Shown piece by piece: positions 1 to 4,858 of a DNA stretch of 11,085 nucleotides (the stretch's first letter is position 1; every line of letters begins with the position of its first letter). The notes under the pieces were generated by a model. That model ran no database searches. It was not told the origin of the DNA and saw only the letters and a list, made by a program, of their open reading frames with translations. Source of the DNA: an uncultured Odoribacter sp. (GTDB lineage: Bacteria > Bacteroidota > Bacteroidia > Bacteroidales > Marinifilaceae); NCBI GenBank assembly GCA_900544025.1, contig UQTM01000094.1, positions 1 to 11,085 of the forward strand, written 5' to 3'. The translations under genes were made by a program, and so were the position numbers.

Positions 1-87
1 AATAAATTAAAATAAATTCATATAATTTCACTACTTTACAAAAGTATAATTTTTATGTAAAAAAAACAAGCATAATAGAATAATAAA

Positions 88-123
88 GTTGTGATTTAAT
101 TACAAAATATCATCTTTCACAAC
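88..123 (-). repeat. weak inverted repeat downstream of the kinase-like gene
   Basis: GTTGTGA at 88-94 and its exact complement TCACAAC at 117-123 are separated by 22 AT-rich bases. Read on the minus strand it lies about 50 bases past the stop of the kinase-like gene and is followed by a TTTATTATT stretch, so it could be a poor terminator. The long loop and short stem make this uncertain. The rest of 1-172 is AT-rich with short ACAATAT repeats and shows no gene. Confidence 0.25.
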
Positions 124-172
124 ATACAATATACAATATATAATGTTGCATTACTGCTTAAAAAATCAACCC

Positions 173-718
173 TCACTTCTCTTTGAGAACGATCCCAGTA
201 AAATTTTCATTCAAATACACATATATTTTTTCATCTAATTCTCTTTGACTTTCTTGAAGAGATTTATGAGCCGTATCGATTATTATTCGCTCACTTTCCC
301 ACGGATCGAACTCCCGACTCTCGACTTCCTCCCATGTAGGCAGTTTTAGGTTTTTAATATCGGCAATCCTTGTTTTTATTCTTTGGCGGTGTTCATTTTT
401 ATCCGAACAAATGATCTCTATATTAACGAAAACACCTTTACTGTTTTCTGCTACTTCCTCCCATCTTCTACGGGTAAGCACGATAGGATTACAGGAATCA
501 ACCACAGTACTAATTCCCAGTTTCAAATTGTCTGTCGCCAGTCGATAGGCTAATTCATAGCCTTCTCCTGCAACATTAAAATCACATAAATCTCTTAACC
601 CTTGTTCTATGGTATCGATCCGAAAATACGGTACTTTATATTTCCTTGCAATATATTGCGAAAGAGTCGATTTTCCGGAACCCGGCAAACCTGAAAAAAT
701 AAATAATATGGGCTTCAT
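173..718 (-). CDS. AAA_33-type P-loop ATP-binding protein (predicted small-molecule or nucleotide kinase)
   Basis: A 181-residue cytosolic protein without a signal peptide. A textbook Walker A motif, GLPGSGKST, sits at residues 10-18 right after a hydrophobic first beta strand. An acidic-lead strand (YFRIDTIEQG, about 31-40) and a second hydrophobic strand ending STVVDSCNP (about 70-79) follow, then a basic stretch (LTRRRW) and a charged helix with paired arginines (HRQRIKTRI) that fits an adenylate-kinase-like lid. This is the layout of the AAA_33 / zeta-toxin-like / adenylylsulfate-kinase-like kinase group, at the usual length. The substrate cannot be told: such proteins range from metabolic kinases to RNA-repair enzymes and antibiotic-modifying kinases. 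It starts at ATG 718, has no gene on the same strand in view, and looks intact. The fold is seen confidently; the function is not known. Confidence 0.8.
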   Translation of the reverse strand: MKPILFIFSGLPGSGKSTLSQYIARKYKVPYFRIDTIEQGLRDLCDFNVAGEGYELAYRLATDNLKLGISTVVDSCNPIVLTRRRWEEVAENSKGVFVNIEIICSDKNEHRQRIKTRIADIKNLKLPTWEEVESREFDPWESERIIIDTAHKSLQESQRELDEKIYVYLNENFTGIVLKEK

Positions 719-984
719 AAATTCTTTGTTTTCTTTAATTACCGATCAAACGCCAAGTTACAGCTTTTAACGACAAAACGGCTAAATATCCCGGTCTATA
801 ATAACTTTCTAAATGTATTTATTAAAACTCTTCATCCAAACACAAAAGATCATACCCGGCTAAAAAAAGTGAAAAATAGCAGAAACATAAATATATATAA
901 GTAATTTCCTATACGAATTATCGTTGTAACAAACCTACTGTTTAAAAAAGATGTATTTTTGTTTCACAACCAACCCACTGAACG
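719..984. other. AT-rich intergenic region between divergent genes
   Basis: No open reading frame of note. It must hold the promoter of the minus-strand kinase-like gene. A CAAACCTA at 930-937 reads as TAGGTTTG on the minus strand and matches the TAnnTTTG element, but no matching TTTG lies at the proper distance, so I do not call it as a promoter. Confidence 0.4.
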
Positions 985-1014
985 TTTGTAGATGCAAAAA
1001 TTTAACTACATTTG
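985..1014 (+). promoter_or_regulatory. Bacteroidetes-type promoter for the structured RNA / barrel leader
   Basis: TTTG at 985-988 and TACATTTG at 1007-1014 are separated by 18 bases, close to the Bacteroides primary-sigma consensus (TTTG about -33, TAnnTTTG about -7). Transcription would start near 1020-1022, about 280 bases upstream of the next ATG (1303), just ahead of a run of hairpins. This is among the best promoter matches in the window. Confidence 0.6.
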
Positions 1015-1020
1015 TAATGT

Positions 1021-1255
1021 TTTTGTGAAGTTATTCACATTTACAAACATAAGAGTTTCATAAAAGCGTTTTTGTTTTTATCCTTCGTAAGGAAATCGCC
1101 AATTTTTAACAGAAGGGATAAACGATACAAACGTTCGCTTGCCGTATATTATATTCAATAATATAGGGTGGAGTGTGGGTTGGTTGTTTATTTTCTATGG
1201 GAATTGGAGAGAATTCCTTTGTAAGATAAACAAAATAGTTCCCACGCTTTTTTTT
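1021..1255 (+). ncRNA. candidate structured small RNA or attenuator leader
   Basis: The region begins just after a consensus promoter and folds into consecutive helices by eye. First is GTGAA/TTCAC (1025-1029 with 1034-1038, loop GTTA). Second is a long imperfect stem: AAGCG/CGCTT (1064-1068 with 1136-1140), TTTGT/ACAAA (1071-1075 with 1127-1131), TTTATCC/GGATAAA (1077-1083 with 1116-1122) and TTC/GAA. Third is TATATTAT/ATAATATA (1145-1152 with 1158-1165). Last is a rod made of GTGTGGG/CCCACGC (1173-1179 with 1241-1247), an inner TTGTTTAT/ATAAACAA stem, and an apical GGAATT/AATTCC hairpin with loop GGAGAG. Eight T's follow directly. No reading frame of substance fills it. It could be a free RNA of about 235 nt or the leader of the barrel gene 47 bases downstream, which has no other clear promoter. 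6S RNA was considered, but the 3' end pairs locally and not with the 5' end. Confidence 0.5.
1173..1255 (+). terminator. rod-like hairpin with T8 tract
   Basis: GTGTGGG (1173-1179) pairs with CCCACGC (1241-1247, one G-T wobble), and TTGTTTAT pairs with ATAAACAA inside it. GGAATT/AATTCC (1200-1205 with 1212-1217) forms the tip. Eight T's at 1248-1255 follow the outer stem immediately, as in an intrinsic terminator. The apical loop GAGAG (1207-1211) is complementary to CTCTC at 1269-1273, past the T run, so an alternative pairing is possible. Confidence 0.55.
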
Positions 1256-1302
1256 ATTTTAAACTTACCTCTCTGGGAATCTAAGGTGCTAAATAATTAG
1301 TT

Positions 1303-1998
1303 ATGAAAAAAATTGTTATGTTGGCAGTTATGGCTGCCGGGATGGTATTTAGTGCTACTGCACAGGAATCGGGATTTGGTATCAGAGCCAGCTTGAACCT
1401 CTCCAACGTCAATAACAAATACGACGGCGAAGTGGCGAGCGGAGAAAGCAAATCGGATTATGAGTACGATTTCAAAAACCGCGTAGGTTTTAATATCGGA
1501 TTGATCTACGACTGGGGAATCAGCGAAAGCTTCTACATTCAGCCGGGATTGTATTTCACTACGCGTGGAGCAAAAATCGAGGAAAGTGAAGAAGATTACA
1601 AATATGAAGAAAAATGGAAACTCAACTACCTGCAGATCCCTATCCTGGCTTCATACAGAATTGCATTGACCGACAATGTAAAATGGCACATTAACGCCGG
1701 CCCGTATTTAGCAGTAGGAGTAGGTGGAAAAGTAAAATGGGAAGAAACCTATGACGGTGACACCGACAAAGGAGACTACAAAGCTTTTGGAACCGCCGAC
1801 GAAGATTCGGATGAAGAAAAAGGCGGTCTGAAAAGATTCGATGCCGGATTAAGCTTCGGCACCGGAGTTTCCATCAACAAATTTTACATCGGCCTGACTT
1901 ACGATTTAGGCTTAGTGAACGCAGCCGACAAGGACACCTGGAAAGATTACAAAATGAGAAACCGCAATTTCTCCATAGGCGTCGGATATAACTTTTAA
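1303..1998 (+). CDS. exported porin-family outer-membrane beta-barrel protein
   Basis: A 231-residue protein with a Sec signal peptide (cleavage likely after SATA, residue 20). The mature part alternates amphipathic strands and charged loops: GIRASLNLSN at the start, NVGLIYDWG-like strands, QIPILASYRI in the middle, and FSIGVGYNF at the end. The terminal phenylalanine is the usual signal for BAM-mediated insertion. Length and pattern fit the small 8-10 strand OMP_b-brl_2 / PorT-like barrels common in Bacteroidetes. Loops are rich in Asp, Glu and Lys (for example DEDSDEEKGG), consistent with surface exposure. No transport substrate can be assigned. It starts at ATG 1303, 47 bases after the T run of the structured leader, and a strong terminator follows 26 bases after the stop, so it is probably a single-gene unit whose expression may depend on readthrough of the leader hairpin. 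Confidence 0.85.
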   Translation: MKKIVMLAVMAAGMVFSATAQESGFGIRASLNLSNVNNKYDGEVASGESKSDYEYDFKNRVGFNIGLIYDWGISESFYIQPGLYFTTRGAKIEESEEDYKYEEKWKLNYLQIPILASYRIALTDNVKWHINAGPYLAVGVGGKVKWEETYDGDTDKGDYKAFGTADEDSDEEKGGLKRFDAGLSFGTGVSINKFYIGLTYDLGLVNAADKDTWKDYKMRNRNFSIGVGYNF

Positions 1999-2024
1999 TC
2001 CCTATTTTAATAATCCCTATTCTG

Positions 2025-2059
2025 AACCAGCCCACTCGAATCGAGCGGGCTGGTTTTTT
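2025..2059 (+). terminator. intrinsic terminator of the beta-barrel gene
   Basis: AACCAGCCC (2025-2033) pairs with GGGCTGGTT (2047-2055). An inner CTCGA/TCGAG extends it across one A-C mismatch, and T's continue to 2059. It lies 26 bases after the stop at 1998. Confidence 0.9.
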
Positions 2060-2492
2060 CTAAACTCGAAAGAAAAGTTATTGATTAACTGATCTATCCC
2101 CCCAACATAAATACTCTCCTTTTATTTCATTCAACACACAAAATTTTTCGATATGACGTTCAACCTGTTTGTAATATATTTTCCACAATATATTATAAAT
2201 AACAGGCAATACATGTATAATGATACCCCGAATAAATAGTTGATATTGAAAGTAAATCGACACACATACAAAACATACGATTCATTTATTTTATTAAAGA
2301 TTAACGATTTTGATGACTAAGAAACTGATGCTTGTTGTGATATGTACGTTTCCATTGTTGTTGTAGTTGTTAAGGTAGCACCCGTGGATCAAATTGTAAC
2401 AAATAATAATGAATTTCAATAATATTTATTAACATTCAAATATGATTTATTATTTAAAATTATCCAAATGAAAAATTATATAATCAATATTA
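2060..2492. other. AT-rich gap before the ubiquitin-like operon
   Basis: No convincing full gene. A minus-strand frame of 61 codons exists at 2078-2263 but needs a GTG start and matches nothing I know. The only coding-like signal is the isolated signal-peptide frame at 2313-2366, listed separately. Downstream of it the sequence is low-complexity A/T up to the operon promoter. Confidence 0.5.
2313..2366 (+). pseudogene. orphan signal-peptide frame, possible relic of a secreted-protein gene
   Basis: ATG at 2313 opens a 17-codon frame, MTKKLMLVVICTFPLLL, which has the charge pattern and hydrophobic core of a Bacteroidetes Sec signal peptide and then stops at TAG (2364-2366). A second frame just downstream (VVVVKVAPVDQIV) could be a scrap of a mature protein, but nothing longer can be followed. 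It is most likely the decayed 5' end of a lost gene, perhaps another member of the neighbouring exported family. A chance match is possible. Confidence 0.3.
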
Positions 2493-2521
2493 TTTGTTTT
2501 TTGAATAAATTGTTAAGTTTG
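2493..2521 (+). promoter_or_regulatory. promoter of the ubiquitin-like operon
   Basis: TTTG at 2493-2496 and a perfect TAnnTTTG element, TAAGTTTG, at 2514-2521, 17 bases apart. The predicted transcription start near 2527-2529 lies just before ATG 2548 and excludes the upstream TTG (2527) as a start codon. It is the only clear promoter ahead of the three ubiquitin-like genes. Confidence 0.65.
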
Positions 2522-2547
2522 TCCCGTTGAACTTAATTTTTATTATT

Positions 2548-2925
2548 ATGAAAAAGAAATTTTTATTCATGCTAATGGTGTTAGCATTTGGAGTGGTGAA
2601 TGTAGCTAAAGCTGATTTTCAACTGCTTGTTCGTTCAAACTCACCGAGTTTACCTATTACTACGTCTATAGAGGTTAACTATTCAACAACGATGGAGGAA
2701 ATTAAGAACAAACTTTCTGAAAAATGGGGAGTGCGTGCAGATCAGATTCGTTTGATTTATGCTGGAAAGTTGGTTGCAGATTACGAAACAATTACAAGTT
2801 TAAATATTCAAAAGGATTCCATGCTACATGCTGTTTTAAGAACACTTAAAACAGCACCAGTTTCTGTAGAAGAAGAATCGTTCTTCGACCAGGTGAAAGC
2901 TGCCTGGAACAGTATATTCAGTTGA
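2548..2925 (+). CDS. exported ubiquitin-like protein 1 (diverged, with C-terminal tail)
   Basis: With the start at ATG 2548 the product has 125 residues. A Sec signal peptide ends near VAKA (residue 22). Residues 24-98 align with ubiquitin: FQLLVR for strand 1, a three-residue longer strand1-strand2 loop, the helix TTMEEIKNKLSEKWGV, then IRLIYAGK and NIQKDSMLHAVLR. The positions equivalent to I44, K48, K63, H68, V70 and R72 are kept (I70, K74, K89, H94, V96, R98). There is no Gly-Gly. Instead a tail of about 27 residues ends in SFFDQVKAAWNSIFS, which would form an amphipathic helix. It is the first gene of an operon with two more ubiquitin-like genes, 59 bases (53 non-coding) before the next. 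A beta-grasp fold in the periplasm or outside the cell is the inference; activity is unknown. The tail could contact a membrane or a partner. Confidence 0.8.
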   Translation: MKKKFLFMLMVLAFGVVNVAKADFQLLVRSNSPSLPITTSIEVNYSTTMEEIKNKLSEKWGVRADQIRLIYAGKLVADYETITSLNIQKDSMLHAVLRTLKTAPVSVEEESFFDQVKAAWNSIFS

Positions 2926-2978
2926 TATCCTAAACTAAACTTTTCAAAACAACGTACTAAACTATAAACTATAGCTCT

Positions 2979-3305
2979 ATGATTATGAAGTACATCTTAA
3001 TACTATTGATTGCTTTTTTTGCTGTCGAGCCACTTACAGCAAAGACGAAAGACTGCGAAAAATCCTATTTTTCAATTACAGTGAGAAATGTTACCGGAGA
3101 AAAGATCGTGATTAAGGGGAAAGGGGCATGTACGATTGAAAATATCAAACATCAGATTTTTGGAAAGATCGGTATTTACCCGGAAAAACAGATTCTCGTT
3201 TTCAGAGGGAGACAACTTGAAAACGAAAAGAAAGTAAAAGATTATGACATTAAACAGGGGATGACTTTAGACTTGATAGAGTACGAAGTTTTGGCAAAGA
3301 AATAA
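2979..3305 (+). CDS. exported ubiquitin-like protein 2 (most diverged)
   Basis: Two starts are possible, ATG 2979 (108 residues) or ATG 2985 (106 residues). The latter gives the cleaner signal peptide, MKYILILLIAFF..., cut after LTA (residue 19). Numbered from 2985, residues 29-98 follow the ubiquitin plan: ITVRNVTGEKIVI hairpin, helix CTIENIKHQIFGKIGI, strand ILVFRGRQLE, DYDI and TLDLI. Roughly a third of ubiquitin positions are identical, including T22-I23-E24-N25, G35, G47 and D58-Y59. The interaction patch is altered: I44 is Val, H68 is Asp and K48 is Arg. Two cysteines (C24 before strand 1 and C49 at the ubiquitin D21 position) could form a disulfide outside the cytosol. It ends YEVLAKK with no Gly-Gly and no long tail. 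It lies 16 bases before the third gene. The changed patch suggests a different binding partner from its neighbours. Confidence 0.75.
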   Translation: MIMKYILILLIAFFAVEPLTAKTKDCEKSYFSITVRNVTGEKIVIKGKGACTIENIKHQIFGKIGIYPEKQILVFRGRQLENEKKVKDYDIKQGMTLDLIEYEVLAKK

Positions 3306-3321
3306 TCTATTTATTAGCGAT

Positions 3322-3663
3322 ATGAAAAAAATTATAGTTTCATTATTGTTATTGGGGTTAATGGTTGTTCCTGTCAGTGGGTACAGTATGCAGCTTTTTG
3401 TGAAACTACTTACAGAGAAGACATATACTATAGAAGCGGAGCCGAGTGATACAATAGAGAATTTGAAGCAAAAGATTGAGGAAGCGACAGGGATACCCGT
3501 TGATGAACAACGTCTTATTTATGCGGGTAAACAATGTGAGGACGGCCGGACTGTTAGCGATTACAATATACCTAAAGACGGCGTTTTACACCTTGTGAGA
3601 AGGCAAAAGCCGACTCAGCCTGCCATTTTTATGGAAATATCTTGGATTTCCTTACATATTTAA
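3322..3663 (+). CDS. exported near-canonical ubiquitin homologue without Gly-Gly
   Basis: A 113-residue protein: a Sec signal peptide of about 22 residues (hydrophobic core VSLLLLGLMVVPV, cut near VSG or SGYS), then a domain starting MQLFVK that aligns without gaps to ubiquitin 1-72. By hand count about 50 of 76 positions are identical. Ubiquitin residue n corresponds to residue n+22. L8, I44, H68 and V70 are kept (L30, I66, H90, V92), as are K6, K11, K27, K29, K48 and K63; only K33 is lost. R42 and R72 are kept. The LRGG end is replaced by QKPT plus a hydrophobic tail (to HI113), so standard E1 activation through a C-terminal glycine is not possible unless the tail is processed unusually. 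C72 replaces L50. The closest known parallel is the secreted ubiquitin homologue BfUbb of Bacteroides fragilis, reported to act in strain competition. Horizontal acquisition from a eukaryote is the likely origin. Confidence 0.92.
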   Translation: MKKIIVSLLLLGLMVVPVSGYSMQLFVKLLTEKTYTIEAEPSDTIENLKQKIEEATGIPVDEQRLIYAGKQCEDGRTVSDYNIPKDGVLHLVRRQKPTQPAIFMEISWISLHI

Positions 3664-3685
3664 TGTAGAACATTTTTACAAATGA

Positions 3686-3710
3686 AAGGGAGGTTAAGCC
3701 TCCCTTTTTT
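3686..3710 (+). terminator. intrinsic terminator of the ubiquitin-like operon
   Basis: AAGGGAGG (3686-3693) pairs exactly with CCTCCCTT (3699-3706) across a five-base loop and runs into six T's (3705-3710), 22 bases after the third gene. With the single promoter at 2493-2521 it defines a transcript of about 1.2 kb carrying all three genes. Confidence 0.92.
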
Positions 3711-3828
3711 ATTACTCAATCATGTTCTAATGTAGAAGGTGTAATTTTTTTAGATTAGATTAATTCTAAATTAATTATTATGTCTATAATAAAAATACAT
3801 ATTTTAACACGAGAAAAAATATTTTGAA

Positions 3829-3836
3829 TACTTTTG
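3829..3836 (+). promoter_or_regulatory. TAnnTTTG element of the lipoprotein gene
   Basis: TACTTTTG at 3829-3836 matches the Bacteroidetes -7 element exactly, 28 bases before ATG 3865. The upstream partner is poor (TTTTA near 3802-3806), so the promoter may be weak or activator-dependent. Confidence 0.5.
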
Positions 3837-3864
3837 CGGAGTTTAACTGTTAAAATTTATATGT

Positions 3865-4245
3865 ATGAAAAAAATGCTATTTATTTGTTGCGTTTGTGTT
3901 CTATTTTCAAGTTGCGCTACATTGTTTACTGGCTCCCGACAATCAATAACTTTTGATGCAAAGATGCCTGAAGTTGGTATCTATAAGGATGGAGTGAAAT
4001 TAGGTGAAACTAAAAAGGACGGCACTTTTACAACGAAGATCGGCAAAGAATTATCATCTATAAACATGATGGCTAAAAAGGAAGGGTATAAGAATGAACC
4101 ATTCTTTTTAAATACCAAATTTAATGGTGTTTCTTGTATTAATCTTTTGAATGTAATTGCATGGGCTATAGACTTGGGAACAGGGAATGCTTGTAAGTAC
4201 GATAGAAATTACGTTGAAATAGAAATGGAAAAAACAGATAAATAA
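3865..4245 (+). CDS. PEGA-like lipoprotein with a C-terminal hydrophobic segment
   Basis: A 126-residue protein with a lipoprotein signal: the hydrophobic start ends in LFSSC, putting the lipidated cysteine at residue 17, followed by ATLFTGSRQ. CATLFTG-type starts are common in a small Bacteroidetes and proteobacterial lipoprotein family. Residues about 30-75 resemble a PEGA-type repeat (GIYKDGVKLGETKKDGTFTTKI, then MAKKEGYKNEPFFLN). Residues about 88-107 (VSCINLLNVIAWAIDLGTGN) form a hydrophobic stretch with the family's W-x-I-D-x-x-T-G pattern. It probably sits in the inner leaflet of the outer membrane or is surface-exposed. It follows the ubiquitin-like operon but has its own promoter element and terminators, so it is a separate unit. 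A role as a partner or immunity factor for the ubiquitin-like proteins is possible but unsupported. Confidence 0.75.
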   Translation: MKKMLFICCVCVLFSSCATLFTGSRQSITFDAKMPEVGIYKDGVKLGETKKDGTFTTKIGKELSSINMMAKKEGYKNEPFFLNTKFNGVSCINLLNVIAWAIDLGTGNACKYDRNYVEIEMEKTDK

Positions 4246-4250
4246 GAAAA

Positions 4251-4274
4251 GCCCCATTTCGGGGCAGTTTTATT
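4251..4274 (+). terminator. first terminator after the lipoprotein gene
   Basis: GCCCC (4251-4255) pairs with GGGGC (4261-4265) around ATTTC, followed by AGTTTTATT. It begins five bases after the stop codon at 4245. Confidence 0.75.
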
Positions 4275-4302
4275 AGAGTTCAGTAAATAGAAGTAAAGAA
4301 GT

Positions 4303-4338
4303 AATAAAGTGGGGTTTAAAACCCCACTTTATTTTTTT
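4303..4338. terminator. long bidirectional-type terminator
   Basis: AATAAAGTGGGG (4303-4314) pairs perfectly with CCCCACTTTATT (4322-4333) around a TTTAAAA loop, followed by T's to 4338. The 12-bp stem with A's before and T's after would stop transcription strongly. It separates the lipoprotein gene from the NVEALA unit. Confidence 0.9.
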
Positions 4339-4406
4339 ATTTTAATAATTAATCCATCTGTAACCACTAATTAAATAAATCAAATCACACACATATTATT
4401 TGCTTT

Positions 4407-4440
4407 TTTGTAAGTATTCAATTTATTTTGTCTATATTTA
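4407..4440 (+). promoter_or_regulatory. probable promoter of the NVEALA / beta-propeller pair
   Basis: TTTG at 4407-4410 and TATATTTA at 4433-4440 (one mismatch to TAnnTTTG) are 22 bases apart. Transcription would begin near 4447, ahead of ATG 4462. This supports 4462 as the original start codon of the next gene. Confidence 0.45.
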
Positions 4441-4461
4441 TTCTTATTTAATTCAATAGTT

Positions 4462-4853
4462 ATGAAAAATTATTCTTTACAATTATTCTAACGATGACGA
4501 TAACACTTGCAGGGATAATGACACATCGTGCATACCAAAAATTTAAAAATTCAAAATTCTCTATGCTGCAACTGGCAAATATGGAAGCATTAGCACAAGA
4601 TATTGAAAACAATGTCAATAAATGCCCAAGTCCCTACGATGCATGGGAAAGAGTTCTCGATTATGGAGAAGAAAAAACAGGTCGATTCACTGTTGACGTC
4701 AATGGATATATTACTATTTCAGGAAAATCCATTTTTGTTGGTGGAAAAGTAGGTTCGACAGTGATAAAAACATACCACATTGGAGACTGTAATACTCCAT
4801 GCAAAAACACTTGTTGTGATCATACAAAAATTGGAGATATAAAGGTTATTTGA
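4462..4853 (+). CDS. NVEALA-family secreted Cys-rich peptide with 5' frameshift
   Basis: The open frame starting at ATG 4494 gives 119 residues. It contains LANMEALAQ, the family's NVEALA-type motif, then a beta-rich part and a C-terminal cysteine cluster (GDCNTPCKNTCCDH) with one earlier Cys in KCPSPY. From ATG 4462 the true signal peptide seems to be written one base out of frame: if the five A's after that ATG were six, translation would read MKKLFFTIILTMTITLAGIM and run straight into the ORF, giving 130 residues. As written, ATG 4462 hits TAA at 4489-4491, two bases before ATG 4494. NVEALA proteins are small exported Bacteroidetes peptides of unknown function, often beside beta-propeller lipoproteins as here (next ATG is 5 bases after this stop). 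Sequence error, recent inactivation or slippage-controlled export are all possible. The internal start has only a truncated leader. Confidence 0.7.
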
Positions 4854-4858
4854 TTTTT

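Noticed and set aside
1021..1255. Assignment of the structured region to 6S RNA, tmRNA or RNase P RNA
   Set aside because: The 5' and 3' ends do not form a closing stem as in 6S RNA, there is no tRNA-like end, and the length and motifs do not fit RNase P.
2078..2263. 61-codon minus-strand frame with hydrophobic start
   Set aside because: It needs a GTG start, has no promoter or homologue I can recognise, and lies in AT-rich sequence where such frames arise by chance.
2527..2547. Upstream TTG start extending ubiquitin-like protein 1 by seven residues
   Set aside because: The promoter element at 2514-2521 puts transcription start at or after the TTG, and the ATG at 2548 gives a standard signal peptide.
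3597..3663. A hidden Gly-Gly end of the third ubiquitin-like protein in another frame
   Set aside because: I read all three frames after the HLV segment; none gives an LRGG-like end, so the missing di-glycine is not explained by a simple frameshift.
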